Assembly (NCBI GenBank): GCA_047626155.1
Contig: JBLHRR010000018.1
Span: 1-59,011 of the forward strand
From: CALGLS01 sp047626155
Lineage (GTDB): Bacteria > Bacteroidota > Bacteroidia > Chitinophagales > Saprospiraceae
DNA: 59,011 nucleotides
Direction of reading: 5' to 3'
Shown here: positions 7,678 through 18,200 of the stretch, piece after piece
How the letters are laid out: the number at the start of each line of letters is the position of its first letter
Position numbering within the stretch: the first letter of the stretch is position 1
The notes under the pieces: model-generated
The model's input: only the letters and a program-made list of their open reading frames with translations
What the model was told of the DNA's origin: nothing
Databases searched by the model: none
Translations under genes and position numbers: made by a program

Positions 7678-9573
7678 ATGAAAAGACTCTATAACCTTAG
7701 CTATTATTTTCTGGAATTGTGCATCAAAATCGCCATAATACTACTGGTATTCAGCGCTTTAAGGTTTCTTTTCTATGTCAGCCATTCTTCTTTTTTGCCA
7801 ACAGAGACTTTTTGTGACGTCCTTTCCGTTTTCTGCTATGCGCTGCGCTTTGACCTCAGTGCGGTCTGTTATGTCAATTTACTACTGATATTGAGCTACT
7901 TATTGCCCATTCCCCTGAGGGATCGACCATGGTATAAAGGGATTCAGCAACTGATATTTGTGACATTCAATGGAATTGCTGTTATTTTTGAATTGGTAGA
8001 CATTGCCTACTTCCCATTTATTTTACGAAGAAGTAATGCTGGCGACCTAGCTTTAGCAGCAAATACAATTGACCTTCTTCCCCTATTTGTAATGGAATAC
8101 TGGTACCTGCTTTTAGCTTTTGTATTTATATTGTTATTCCTATGGTGGAGTTTTAAAAAATGGACTTTACCAAAGGTTGAAAAAGTAGGACCCTATTGGA
8201 GTCAGGTTTTGGTTTTCCTCCTTAGTGCTCCTCTTTTTCTCATTGCTTTACGAGGCGGAACTCAGCTCAGGCCCTTAATGCCCATCAATGCGCAACAATA
8301 TGTACCCAACATTCAAATGGTACCACTCGCCTACCCTACTGCTCTAAGTTTGATTTTTTCTACGCAGCAAAAGTTCATTTCTGAGAAAAGTTATTTTAGC
8401 GATGAAGATGTGAGTGAGCTTTTTCCGATTCGTCATAAATTTCAACAAGACAGTACCCGTATAGGCAAGAAAAAACCTAATGTGGTTGTCATCATCCTTG
8501 AAAGTTTTGGGGAAGAGTGTTCCCAGCTCCTTAGCAAAAGCAAAACGGGCTACACTCCTTTTTTAGATTCGTTAATGGAACATGGATTTTATTACGACCA
8601 AGCTTTCGCGAATGGCTTAAGATCTACGCAAGGTATCGCTGCGATTTCCATTAGTCTTCCCTCACTTATGGAAGATCCTTATTTGTTTTCTGCTTATCAG
8701 AACAACCAGATAAGAGGTATTGGAACATTGCTAAAAAAAGAAGGTTATACTTCTGCTTTTTTTCATGGTGCTAATGAAGGTACAATGGAATTTGAGGGGT
8801 TTGCTAAACTCTGTGGTTTTGATTATTATCTGGACAGACGAGCTTTCAATAATGACCAACTTTACGATGGAAATTGGGGCATATGGGATCGGCCTTTTTT
8901 CCAGTACACCGCTACTACCTTAGATACTTTTCAGGAGCCTTTTTATGCTCAACTTTTTTCCCTTACTTCCCATCACCCTTATGCCGTTGAATCTAATTTT
9001 GAGCAGGCACATTCCAATACAATTCCGCTATACCGTAGCATTTTATATACCGATGACGCACTCCGTAGGTTTTTCAAAACAGCCAGTAAAATGGATTGGT
9101 TTGAGAATACTTTGTTTGTTATAACGGCTGATCATACTGGTTTGTCAAAAAGTAAAAGGTATCAAACGCTTCCCGGAAGATTTATGATCCCTATTCTACT
9201 TTACCAACCAAATACTTTTCTTGGCGAAAAGCATAAAGGAGTTACGCAACAACTAGACATACTACCAACCATTATGGATTACATTGGGTCAGACATTCCT
9301 TTTACAAGTTTCGGAATTTCCATGTTAGACCCTAGCGAACAGCGTTATGCTTATATGTATGATGGTCAGATTTATAGAATACTTGACGAGCGTTTTATTC
9401 TGCTTTTTGATGGAAAGCAATCTATTGGCTTATACGATTATAAAGAAGACATTACCTTAAAGAAGGAACTATCTCTAGCCTTTCCTGAGGCAAAGAAGCG
9501 ACTGGAACAGCAATTGAAACTGGTGATACAACAACATCACAATAGCATAATCCGAAATGAACTGGGTAAATAA
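7678..9573 (+). CDS. LTA synthase/sulfatase-family membrane transferase
   Basis: 631-residue inner-membrane protein of the alkaline-phosphatase-like sulfatase superfamily, LtaS-like group. The N-terminal ~200 residues hold about five hydrophobic segments. A large extracytoplasmic domain follows with PNVVVIILESFGEE (metal Glu275), NGLRSTQGIAA (nucleophile Thr317), FSLTSHHPY and VITADHTG. In a Gram-negative it more likely moves phosphoglycerol or phosphoethanolamine groups onto envelope glycans than makes teichoic acid; substrate unknown. The frame opens at 7651, but those codons overlap the promoter, so ATG 7678 was chosen. It stands alone and is followed by a hairpin cluster. Confidence 0.88.
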   Translation: MKRLYNLSYYFLELCIKIAIILLVFSALRFLFYVSHSSFLPTETFCDVLSVFCYALRFDLSAVCYVNLLLILSYLLPIPLRDRPWYKGIQQLIFVTFNGIAVIFELVDIAYFPFILRRSNAGDLALAANTIDLLPLFVMEYWYLLLAFVFILLFLWWSFKKWTLPKVEKVGPYWSQVLVFLLSAPLFLIALRGGTQLRPLMPINAQQYVPNIQMVPLAYPTALSLIFSTQQKFISEKSYFSDEDVSELFPIRHKFQQDSTRIGKKKPNVVVIILESFGEECSQLLSKSKTGYTPFLDSLMEHGFYYDQAFANGLRSTQGIAAISISLPSLMEDPYLFSAYQNNQIRGIGTLLKKEGYTSAFFHGANEGTMEFEGFAKLCGFDYYLDRRAFNNDQLYDGNWGIWDRPFFQYTATTLDTFQEPFYAQLFSLTSHHPYAVESNFEQAHSNTIPLYRSILYTDDALRRFFKTASKMDWFENTLFVITADHTGLSKSKRYQTLPGRFMIPILLYQPNTFLGEKHKGVTQQLDILPTIMDYIGSDIPFTSFGISMLDPSEQRYAYMYDGQIYRILDERFILLFDGKQSIGLYDYKEDITLKKELSLAFPEAKKRLEQQLKLVIQQHHNSIIRNELGK

Positions 9574-9639
9574 AAAATCCTATTTGTATAATAGAGTTTA
9601 TGCTGAAATATTTTGTATAAAAATCAAATAGATAATTTT

Positions 9640-9735
9640 TGTCAGAACGAAGCTCTTTTTTGAGCTCGTAGCCTTAGCTACGGGCGAACATTAAAGAGCG
9701 ATCCCAAAGGGTGACTGTTCAGTGAACAGTCAAGT
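9640..9735. other. cluster of hairpins between convergent genes
   Basis: Three adjacent stems between the sulfatase gene and the PorV-like gene, which converge here: AGCTC/GAGCT around T6 near 9649-9665, CGTAGC-CTTA-GCTACG at 9667-9682, and TGACTGTTC-AGT-GAACAGTCA at 9712-9732. The first may serve as a terminator. The group together resembles a decayed repeat or a structured RNA. Confidence 0.4.
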
Positions 9736-9823
9736 GATTTAACCGCAAAGCGGAAGGGATGAGAAGTGTTGGCGAGAATTAGCATTTGAGGACATACAAA
9801 CTATTTTGGAATAAAGTCTAATA

Positions 9824-10948
9824 TTATGCTCCCTTTTTCTTTTGTTTGAAATCAATCTTTAAAGAAAATAAATTCGATGCTTGCGTTACTCCAACGTTAC
9901 CAATATTCGACTGGGCATAATCAATTGTAAATCTGCCCAATACAATTCCAATTCCAAAGTGAGGCTGCATGTCCCACTCTTTTTTGGTTCCATCCACATC
10001 ATCTAATACTTGCTGGAAATTGCTAAGGCCACCTCTTACATATATAAAGCCTTTGTAATCCAGCTCCAAACCAAGATGCGGATCCATGTTAAATGCTTTG
10101 GAACTAACCAATACATTACGTTGTCCATCTGTAGTAAAATCCAGATCTATGGCAGTTGTCAAACTTAATTCTTTACTAAACCGAGCGGTATAGGCTCCTC
10201 CTAAAATGAAACGCGGGCGTGTGATTTCGATGCTGTTATCCGGAATATCGTTATCTGTGATCGTGAAGACTTCCTTTTCTCTATCAGTAAAAGAAAAATT
10301 CCAGGCATTGAAAGTAGAGGTTACGTCTCTGGCCATTAAGCCAAAACGCCATTTGTCTTTGATGTTGTATTGAAGTCCAAAATCCAAACCGAAGCCCCAG
10401 GCGTTGGCAAAGGAGCCAATAACCCGTCTGATGATCTTTGTATTTCCACCAATCGATAAGGTTCTGTCCTTCATTTTTATTTGCCGAGCGTAGGAAAGCA
10501 AAACTGCATAATCAGCCGCAGAAAACTCTGTGATATTGTCATAATTGATTGTCCCATCTTTGTCAACCAAATTGATGGTGTTTGGGATATTGTCAATTCC
10601 CAACCGAATAACGGTCAAGCCTACAACAGACTTTTTCTCCTGGTCCAGTGGCTTTGCGATGCTGATGAAATCGTAATTTGCAACAGAGCCAAACCATTCG
10701 GCATGCATAGCTCCGACCTGCAACGGCGATTGGATTTCGGTCAACCCTGCTGGATTCCAGTAACCAGAAGTGAGATCGTTGGCAATAGAAACTTGGGCGT
10801 TCCCCATTCCTTGTGCGCGTGCCCCTACCCCAATGGCAAGAAAATCATTACTAAATTTTACCTGACCAAAAAGGTTTGAAGACGTTAAGATTAGGGCAAA
10901 AACAAAAAGGTATGTTATTAATTTCCGCATGGATGATTTATTTTTCAT
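9824..10948 (-). CDS. PorV/PorQ-family outer-membrane barrel protein
   Basis: 374 residues with a signal peptide ending in LTSSNLFGQ (near residue 29) and a hallmark N-terminal motif of this barrel family, FLAIGVGARAQGMGNAQVS then DLTSGYWNPAGLTEI. The remainder alternates amphipathic strands typical of an outer-membrane beta-barrel and ends in FSLKIDFKQKKKGA. Family members include PorV and PorQ, which shuttle T9SS cargo to the attachment complex; whether this copy is the secretion-system PorV or a paralogue cannot be decided here. A second ATG at codon 7 is an alternative start. It is the only barrel of this family in the window and stands alone. Confidence 0.85.
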   Translation of the reverse strand: MKNKSSMRKLITYLFVFALILTSSNLFGQVKFSNDFLAIGVGARAQGMGNAQVSIANDLTSGYWNPAGLTEIQSPLQVGAMHAEWFGSVANYDFISIAKPLDQEKKSVVGLTVIRLGIDNIPNTINLVDKDGTINYDNITEFSAADYAVLLSYARQIKMKDRTLSIGGNTKIIRRVIGSFANAWGFGLDFGLQYNIKDKWRFGLMARDVTSTFNAWNFSFTDREKEVFTITDNDIPDNSIEITRPRFILGGAYTARFSKELSLTTAIDLDFTTDGQRNVLVSSKAFNMDPHLGLELDYKGFIYVRGGLSNFQQVLDDVDGTKKEWDMQPHFGIGIVLGRFTIDYAQSNIGNVGVTQASNLFSLKIDFKQKKKGA

Positions 10949-10988
10949 ATGTTAATTACCTGTAAAGTTTATGCCAGAATAATCGGCA

Positions 10989-10996
10989 CGAAGTTA
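10989..10996 (-). promoter_or_regulatory. -7 box (TTCG variant) for the PorV-like gene
   Basis: On the minus strand TAACTTCG lies 40 bp before the ATG at 10948. A TTG triplet occurs upstream but at a shorter spacing than usual. Confidence 0.4.
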
Positions 10997-11172
10997 CAAC
11001 GCTATAAAGCAAATCACATTATAAGGAAGTCTGGTCTATTTTCCAGTTTTTAACGACGTTTGGTAGACAATTTAGTAGGGTTTGTTCAGTTTCGGGTATC
11101 CGGCCTTCGGTTCACGGCCTACCGCACCCATTCTTTTAGGATAAACGCTAGTGAATTAGGTTATAAGTTCCA

Positions 11173-11830
11173 TCAGCTAAACCGTCGATAGTTAAAGGTA
11201 CAATCATTCAATTTAGGACTGCCTCCATTTTCTGTTCTTGTCTTTCCAGTCAATGCAATGTTTACATCAAACTTCAAATCAGCGTTAGCTTGTTTAACCC
11301 AAGTACCTGTAATCCTCGCTGTCCCGTCTAGGTATTCTAACATTTCTCCTCCTTCAAAACCGTAGAAGAAGTTTTGTCCTGAAATTCTTAGGTAACCTCC
11401 CAAGGATACATCAGCATTTGCACCTGCACAAGGAATAATATTAGTAACTTTTTTCGTAATACATGGTGCTCTTGTATTGTCATCACATCCATCAGGAATA
11501 CCGTCTCCATCTAAATCAGCATTGTCATCAAAGCCAGGGCAAATGTCACTGTCATCACAAACACCGTCACCATCAGTATCACCTCCTAATGCAGCGCATG
11601 GGTCTAGCGTATCCTCCACCTTGATGACCTTATACTCATCACAAATCGGAGCCCCGTCCATTCCATAAGTCTTCACAAACAGCCAGTAATCACTAGCAGC
11701 TGGAAGCCTGTATGACTGAGGCTCATTAGTCATCAACATTCCGCTGAAGTCTAGAACCGGACTTCTCCTGCATATACTGGAAACTGTCCTCCTTGTGGTC
11801 TGTTAGAAATGGTTGCGGTTCCACCTGCCT
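11173..11830 (-). pseudogene. remnant of a thrombospondin-type-3-repeat surface protein
   Basis: C-terminal remnant of a larger secreted protein. The intact-looking part (188 residues from 11739) contains calcium-binding type 3 repeats, DTDGDGVCDDSDICPG and DLDGDGIPDGCDDN, followed by a beta-rich tail. The same protein sense continues upstream in another frame (AGGTATISNRPQGGQFPVYAG, then stop), and the two meet at 11755-11765, so one base appears to have been lost or gained. No start codon, signal peptide or promoter precedes it; the terminator of the upstream lipoprotein gene lies directly before it. This points to a deletion that removed the 5' part, plus a frameshift. Confidence 0.7.
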
Positions 11831-11864
11831 GAGGCAAAAAATAAATATAAGATAGCTCAAATAC

Positions 11865-11891
11865 AAAAAGCCCAGCAACGGCCGAGCTTTT
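11865..11891 (-). terminator. intrinsic terminator of the lipoprotein gene
   Basis: On the minus strand GCTCGGC pairs with GCTGGGC around a short CGTT loop (two G-U pairs), followed by TTTTT. It lies about 50 bp past the stop at 11942. Confidence 0.8.
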
Positions 11892-11941
11892 CGAAAAAAT
11901 AACATTTTGCATACCCTCTTCAGGCTAGTTTGGGGGGTTGT

Positions 11942-12808
11942 CTAATTCCCTGCGATATCCGCTTTTATTTTAGTTTCTAATTCCCTTAAGATCTGGAGAT
12001 TTACCGGCTTCCAATCTGAAAGGGCTTCCTTCGTAATGGTCTTATTATTCATATATTTTTTAAACAGTTTATAAGTATCCTTGGCTTGATATTCATCATA
12101 AAACGCATAGGACCACTCGGTTGGGATCTTCTTTTCACCAACAAAGGCAATAGCGCCTTTATAGATGAGAATGATACCGCCGGATTTGCTATTGGTAAAG
12201 GAACGCTTGGGGTTATCTATACTCGCTTTGAAGAGGTATTTGTAGTGTGTGACAAAATTGAGAAGTCTTTCCTTTAGCGCTGAGACCTCTTCGTACTTGG
12301 TCGCTTTTACACGCCATTGGTTATTAAGGGGGTGAAAGGGTTCTTCAGCTATATTCGCTGTCAAAGACGCGCTTCCTATAAGCTCTATTTTTGCGATATT
12401 ATTTTCTGTTGCGGTCAACTTCCAGGACTTCCCTCCTTTTTCGATTCTCACGTCCGTCCATTTGTTTTCACTGGACTTCTTTTTCATAATGATAGTAGCA
12501 TCTGCTACATTAAAATCCCAGATAAATTCTTCATATATCTCTCCTGTGATGCTGTTTCCTGTTTGGTTTGGGATAAAACAAAACTGAAGACCTTCCCGTT
12601 TCACCTTTCCCTCAAGAGATTCCTTTTGACTAGCATCTAGATTTCCTTCAGCATTTATTAAGTCATAGTCCCTTAGCTGCCAGATTCTGGGAAGATTATC
12701 CATAGGGTTTTCAGAAATTGGAGCTTCTGTTTCTTTAGACTCTGTGGCCGTTTGGCAACTGCTTAGGAAAAGGCAACAAATGGCAAAGAAGAATATTGTA
12801 TTTTTCAT
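11942..12808 (-). CDS. hypothetical lipoprotein
   Basis: 288 residues. A type II signal peptide ends in FLSSC (Cys18), followed by a Ser/Thr/Glu-rich linker. The body contains IWQLRDYDLINAEG, a stretch resembling ligand-binding lipocalin-like folds (FIPNQTGNSITGEIYEEFIWDFNVADATIIMKK is strand-rich), and a helical C-terminus ending in RELETKIKADIAGN. No named family was recognised. It has its own -7 box and terminator, so it is probably transcribed alone. Envelope location is inferred from the lipobox. Confidence 0.75.
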   Translation of the reverse strand: MKNTIFFFAICCLFLSSCQTATESKETEAPISENPMDNLPRIWQLRDYDLINAEGNLDASQKESLEGKVKREGLQFCFIPNQTGNSITGEIYEEFIWDFNVADATIIMKKKSSENKWTDVRIEKGGKSWKLTATENNIAKIELIGSASLTANIAEEPFHPLNNQWRVKATKYEEVSALKERLLNFVTHYKYLFKASIDNPKRSFTNSKSGGIILIYKGAIAFVGEKKIPTEWSYAFYDEYQAKDTYKLFKKYMNNKTITKEALSDWKPVNLQILRELETKIKADIAGN

Positions 12809-12834
12809 GTTAGGTATTTTTAATCTATGAAGGG

Positions 12835-12842
12835 CAAAGGTA
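12835..12842 (-). promoter_or_regulatory. -7 box for the lipoprotein gene
   Basis: Minus-strand TACCTTTG, an exact TAnnTTTG match, 26 bp before the ATG at 12808. Confidence 0.5.
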
Positions 12843-12917
12843 GTATTCTTTTGAGAATTGCAGCCTATATCGCAGTCCTATAACATGACACTATAATGCG
12901 GAAAATCTAGAAGCGGT

Positions 12918-13388
12918 CTAACGTTCTATGTAAATCAAAATAGCTTTTATTTCCTTATCATTAAGGTTTGGAAAAGCATTCATTGGACTCTTCCATTCCT
13001 TAATTAGCTTTACAGCCCTTGGATGTTTTTCCCTAATCAACTTCTGTGAATTTCGAATCCAATGGTACAAGTCTTCTTTAGGGTAATCTGCCCAACGCTC
13101 TATTACTCCTCCAAGCGCTGGACCTCTAAGCTTGTCTGTCATGTTCTTGTTATGACAAGTAGCGCAGTTATTTTTAAACAGCGCCTTCCCTTTATTTAAA
13201 ATAGGATTGTCTCTCTCTTTTTCTATATTTTCATCAATTGTTGTAACGACAACACTAGCTCCATTAAACATAGGGTTTTCAATCGTATTATTACTGTTGT
13301 AAATTAATAAGGCTAAAATGGAAATAACTAAAACCAATGCTGTCCAACTTAAAGAAATAAGACTTTCGAATAATCTTAAGCTATACAT
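12918..13388 (-). CDS. membrane-anchored monohaem cytochrome c
   Basis: 156 residues. A hydrophobic segment at ~13-30 anchors the protein, and residues ~60-156 form a class I cytochrome c domain: haem attachment CATCH (Cys75, Cys78, His79) and a probable axial methionine in SPMNAFPNL (Met136). The last residues, NDKEIKAILIYIER, match the usual C-terminal helix of this fold. It carries electrons on the periplasmic side of the inner membrane; the partner oxidase or dehydrogenase is not in the window. It stands alone, with unrelated genes on both sides. Confidence 0.9.
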   Translation of the reverse strand: MYSLRLFESLISLSWTALVLVISILALLIYNSNNTIENPMFNGASVVVTTIDENIEKERDNPILNKGKALFKNNCATCHNKNMTDKLRGPALGGVIERWADYPKEDLYHWIRNSQKLIREKHPRAVKLIKEWKSPMNAFPNLNDKEIKAILIYIER

Positions 13389-13549
13389 AATTACAAATTT
13401 TGAAGTGAATTAATACTTGCAATTAGGCCCATATCCATTGGGTTTTCAAGATCAAATAATGACATAAACTATCTAGATTTAATCCAAACAGAAAAGCCCC
13501 TACTACCCTATTGGACAGCAGAGACCTTTTGTTGTATCTTTATTGTTTT

Positions 13550-13584
13550 GTTAACCGCAACGACGCTACGATGACGCAACGTTT
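13550..13584 (+). repeat. family-2 repeat, partial copy
   Basis: TTAACCGCAACGACGCTACG followed by ATGACGCAACGTTTT, preceded by a T-rich TTATTGTTTTG leader as in the other copies. It shares words with the full palindrome at 39627-39717. It lies 3' of the SPFH gene. Confidence 0.6.
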
Positions 13585-13663
13585 TCCTGCGAATTAAGAG
13601 CCCTAATTAACCAATTAACTACCACACTAAACTAAGGGAACTAATTAACTAATCACCGATCAC

Positions 13664-14587
13664 CTACCCCTCATCATTCTTCTTTTTCATCGCCTCCCCT
13701 ATCTGATTACTTGCGGTAAAGGAAGCCACCATGTTATTTAACATTTCCGAACCGGCCTGTGGCGAATTCGGCAATAGGATCAAATTCGAATTAGTTGATT
13801 CTCCAATAGATTGCAAGGTATCATAATGTTGGGTGACCACAATCAGCGCAGAAGCTTCCTGTGAGTTAATTCCAACCTTGTTCAAAACTTCAACAGACTC
13901 CTCTAATCCACGAGCAATTTCTCGTCGCTGATCTGCAATACCTTGTCCCTGTAAGCGCTTGCTTTCTGCTTCCGCCTTTGCTTTTTCAACAATAAGAATA
14001 CGTGCCGCATCTCCTTCATACTGCGCAGCAACCTTTTCTCTCTCAGAAGCATTGATTCTATTCATGGCCTCTTTTACTTGAGCATCCGGATCAATATCTG
14101 TTACCAAGGTTTTGATGATATCGAAACCATAAGCTATCATTGCCTCTTGTAATTCTGATTTCACAGCGATAGCGATGTCGTCTTTTTTTACAAAAACATC
14201 ATCCAGTTTCATCTTAGGGACTTCGGCCCGAACAACGTCAAAGACATAAGAGGTAATTTGTTCATGTGGAAATTCTAACTTGTAAAAAGCCTCGTATACT
14301 TTCTCTCTTAAAACAACATACTGCACAGATATTTTCAATTTTACGAATACATCATCTAAGGTCTTCGTCTCCACAATGACGTCCAATTGTTGAATTTTCA
14401 AAGTGACCTTTGCAGCAATACGATCTACAAAAGGAATTTTCATTTGAAGCCCGGAGTTACGAATGCTATTAAAACGGCCGAAACGCTCAATAATCACGGC
14501 TGTTTGCTGTTTGACCGTAAAAAAGACTGACCCTAACAAGAAGAGCGCTAGAATAATAAAAGGGAGGTAGATAGGTAATTTTTCCAT
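13664..14587 (-). CDS. SPFH/Band 7 (stomatin-like) membrane protein
   Basis: 307 residues when started at the ATG of MEKLPIYLPFIIL; the frame opens 22 codons earlier, but that extension is Lys/Ile-rich and would put charged residues before the membrane segment. One N-terminal transmembrane helix (~4-24) is followed by the SPFH domain (TAVIIERFGRFNSIRNSGLQ through VKEAMNRINASEREK) and a long Ala/Glu-rich coiled coil (KAKAEAESKRLQGQGIADQ). Such proteins form oligomeric scaffolds in the inner membrane and often guard proteases or lipid microdomains. No NfeD partner is adjacent. Confidence 0.9.
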   Translation of the reverse strand: MEKLPIYLPFIILALFLLGSVFFTVKQQTAVIIERFGRFNSIRNSGLQMKIPFVDRIAAKVTLKIQQLDVIVETKTLDDVFVKLKISVQYVVLREKVYEAFYKLEFPHEQITSYVFDVVRAEVPKMKLDDVFVKKDDIAIAVKSELQEAMIAYGFDIIKTLVTDIDPDAQVKEAMNRINASEREKVAAQYEGDAARILIVEKAKAEAESKRLQGQGIADQRREIARGLEESVEVLNKVGINSQEASALIVVTQHYDTLQSIGESTNSNLILLPNSPQAGSEMLNNMVASFTASNQIGEAMKKKNDEG

Positions 14588-14681
14588 AATGGTTGTTTTG
14601 TTAATCTTAATCTTAATTTTACGCTTGCTAATGTAAGCAATAATTCTCAACAAAAGTCTCGCTTAAACTGTTTCTAAACTT

Positions 14682-15119
14682 ATGAAGATAAAATTTCAAA
14701 CAAAAGTAAAAGGCAATTATAAAGAAGTGATGGAACGCTTTGATCTAGATCTATTTGAAGCGTTAAAGCCAAAGTTTGGAAAGATGGAGGTGAAAGAGTT
14801 TACCGGCTCGAAAAAAGGAGATCGGGTGCATATACAATTCATCAGCCCGGTAAAAACCGAATGGATATCACTCATCACTGAGGATGGTCTCAATGAGCAA
14901 GAGGCTTACTTCATTGACGAAGGGCACCAACTCCCGTGGCCGCTATCCTATTGGAAACACAAGCATATTGTTAGAAAGATAGACGAAGACTCTTGTCTGA
15001 TTGTGGACGACATTACTTTTGAGGCAGGAAGTGGATTGCTTTCCTTCTTGTTGTATCCTGCGATATGGTTGGGATTTGCACCGAGAGCGGCGATTTATAA
15101 GGCATATTTCGGGTCATGA
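14682..15119 (+). CDS. SRPBCC-family (START-like) ligand-binding protein
   Basis: 145 residues with the arrangement of the helix-grip SRPBCC fold: an N-terminal strand MKIKFQTKVKGNYKEVMERFD, central strands (RVHIQFISPVKTEWISLI, AYFIDEGHQLPWPLSYWKH) and a C-terminal helix GLLSFLLYPAIWLGFAPRAAIY. Members bind hydrophobic ligands or act as cyclases; no ligand is predicted. It is divergently arranged with the SPFH gene, whose start is only 94 bp away, so the two may share a control region. A long hairpin follows it. Confidence 0.75.
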   Translation: MKIKFQTKVKGNYKEVMERFDLDLFEALKPKFGKMEVKEFTGSKKGDRVHIQFISPVKTEWISLITEDGLNEQEAYFIDEGHQLPWPLSYWKHKHIVRKIDEDSCLIVDDITFEAGSGLLSFLLYPAIWLGFAPRAAIYKAYFGS

Positions 15120-15139
15120 TAAATTTAAGCATTGCTATA

Positions 15140-15186
15140 CAAAGGCTTCACCAGATCGCTCGAAGCGGTCTGATGAAGCCTTTGTT
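15140..15186. terminator. long bidirectional hairpin between convergent genes
   Basis: A 22-bp stem with one mismatch (ACAAAGGCTTCA at 15140-15151 against TGAAGCCTTTGT at 15175-15186, continued by CAGATCGCT/AGCGGTCTG) and a 3-nt loop. It lies between the + strand SRPBCC gene and the 3' end of the giant minus-strand gene, and probably terminates both. Confidence 0.75.
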
Positions 15187-15217
15187 AAGATTTTCGACTA
15201 AAGAGGTGGTACCCGCG

Positions 15218-18200
15218 CTATCTCAGCAAAACCAAACTCCCCATCACCTTCCGCTTATTTCCTTCTTCTACTCCTATCCAAGCGCTCCCGTCCAAAAAGA
15301 TTCCAGAGCATTTCCAGACATAACTATCTTGCGGCATCATCTCGTTATCCACAATTCCATCCCAGCCTTCGGAAGGCCTCCCCTGTTCATCTAACGCTGT
15401 ACTTTCCCATAACTGCTGGCCGTAAGTAGAAAAAACCTGTAATCGATATTCTTTCAATCCTATGCCTTTTGCTTTAAACAAACGGACGTCTCCAATACCT
15501 TGCTCAGGCGAAAAGGCATTTGGCAAAAACAATCCTTTTACAAAATCTGGTATAAAGGAGATCAAAGTATCATCTACACAGCCGTAATCGTTACTCGCTT
15601 CCAAATAAATTTGCTGGACGCCATTATTTAAGAAACGATGAGATGGATTTTCCAGCGTACTTGTTTCACCATCCGAAAATTCCCAAAAGTAGTCATCTGC
15701 ATTTTCCGAAAGGTTGACAATATCATAAGTTCCATCATTTTCGATTTGGGTTGCTTCGAAGTTGGCGAAAGCCATTGGATAGACATGGATCGGTTCAAAG
15801 AAAACAACGGTATCCGGGCACACATTGTTAACAGAAGCCACTAACTTCACTTCGTAATCACCTGGCGTTTCATATAAATGCCTTGGTGAAGGCTCCGTAC
15901 TTGTGCTGCCATCTCCAAAAAACCATTGGTAATCGGTACTAGCAGAAGAACTATTTAGGAATTTCACACTCAAAGGAGCGCAGCCATCCGTACTTTCAAT
16001 TTCAATTCCAGCTACCGGGTCTTCATAAATATCTATCGTCATTCTTGTGGTATCGCTACAACTAAATTGATTGAAAGCTACCATAGTAACTTCATAAGTT
16101 CCAGCCTCTGTATATGTAAAAGTCGGAGCGGTAGTCGTCATGGTACTTCCTTGGCCGAATAACCATTGATAATCCAATGCACCTTCTGAAAAATTTTCAA
16201 AATTGATGATTGCTGGCAAACCACAAGATTCTTCTTTTTCAAAATCAAAAGCTGCCATTGGAATCGGAGAAACAATGATATTAAAAACGGTGGTATCTTG
16301 ATAACAACCGTAAACGTCTGTGCTTCGTAATGTAACAGCATAGGTTCCTTCATCCTCGAAAGTATGACTTGGATTCATAGCTATACTTGTGTTACCATCT
16401 CCAAAATTCCAGAAATAGAACAAGGTTGCAGAAGAAGTGTTAGAAAAATCAATTGTCAATGGCGCGCAACCGTAAGTGGTCGACGGTTCAAAGTTAGCAG
16501 ACGGTAACTCTAAAATGGTAATTTCACTTTCGTAAATGGTTTCACATTGGTTAAATTGAGAGATACCCGTTAAGCTCACCGTGTATGATCCAGGAGTAGT
16601 ATAACTGTGAATTGGATTTGTCTCAGTAGAAGAATTTCCATCTCCAAAATCCCAGAAATGGCCAGAAGTGTTTTCAGCATTATTGGTAAACGCAACTTCC
16701 TGCATATTACAAATACCATTTTCATGAATAAACGAAACCACTGGCTGCGGATGCACTACTATATTCAAAGCAATAGTATCATAGCCACATTCACTACTCG
16801 CATATTGAACGACCGTGTACTCCCCTGCTTCTGTAAAGATGTGACTTGGTTCCACTTCTGAAGAGCTATTTCCATCTCCAAAGTTCCAATCAATCGTTGC
16901 TCCAGGTGTGCTAAAATTACTAAAGTCTACCGTCAACGGCACGCAGCCCGCATCTACGGACATCTGAGCTGATGCCACCACACTTGCCGGGTCTACTGTG
17001 ATTTCTGTAAAAACAGTATCGACACCACATACGTTGGAAGCAATCATCATTACCGGGTACGTAACCGTCACAGAGTCAGTAAAATAAATCTCTGCTTCTG
17101 GAAATTGATCCGTGGAAGTATTCCCATTTCCAAAATCCCAAAAGAAGTCAGAAGCACCTCCTGTAGATGCATTTGCAAATTCTACAATCAATGGCGAACA
17201 CTCTGTCAGGGGCACTATACCGATGGACGCACTAGGTCCTGGATGTACTAATATTACATCCTGATAAGTATGTTCACCACAGATATTTTCGACCGTCAAA
17301 GTCACCAAATAAGTGGTATCGTAAAACCCCTGTTGGAAAACTATTAATCCTGGATTTTCAGCTGTACTGGTCTGAAAGTCTCCAAAGGTCCAGAAGTAAG
17401 TCAGGCTATCGCCAAAACTCTGATTGGTAAACAAAACGGAATCACCAGAGCAAGATTCAGAAATAGAAGGCTCAAATAAAGCGACTGGAGTATCCGCAAT
17501 GGTTATATATTGAGAGGTGGTATCTGCACATCCCTGCGCATTTATAATAATCAAAGTAACGGTATAATCTCCTGTAACGGTGTAAGCATGTACCGGATTC
17601 ATCAAGGTTGAAGTTCCTGCTCCTAGGCCAAAAGACCATTGATATTCATATCCTGTAGGAGAAAAATTCTCAAAAGTAATCGGCTCATTTCTACAGGAAA
17701 AATCAGGAATATTAAAATCAGCTTCCTCAACAGATAATATTGTAACCTCCTTGTTATCCATACGAACACATCCTGTCAATGGATCTGTGAACGTATAGGT
17801 TAACATATGCGTCCCAACTCCAGAAGTTGCTGGATCGAAAATACCTGATGAAGCATCTATAATACCCGTTCCTACCCATAAACCACCTGACGGCGTGTAA
17901 TTGTCCAGAAAAAAGGGATCATCCAATAAACAAGCTTCCTGATCTTCTCCAGCCTCTACTATTAAATCTACAACAAGAATATTTTTAGTATCCTCCGTAT
18001 AGCAATTACCCGTTCCTTTGCTATACTTCAATGTATGCAAGCCCGCTCCTACTATCGTAGGATCAAACAAACCTCCATTCGCATCAACAATCCCTGGGCC
18101 AGACCATTGCCCAAACAAAGGACTAAAACCAGCCATCTGTACAATTCCCTGGTCGATACATATAGTATCATTTAGTCCAGCATCTACATAGACAGGAGCA

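Noticed and set aside
15136..15190. tRNA-like fold for the hairpin after the SRPBCC gene
   Set aside because: It is one long stem with no cloverleaf arms or CCA end; terminator is the simpler reading.
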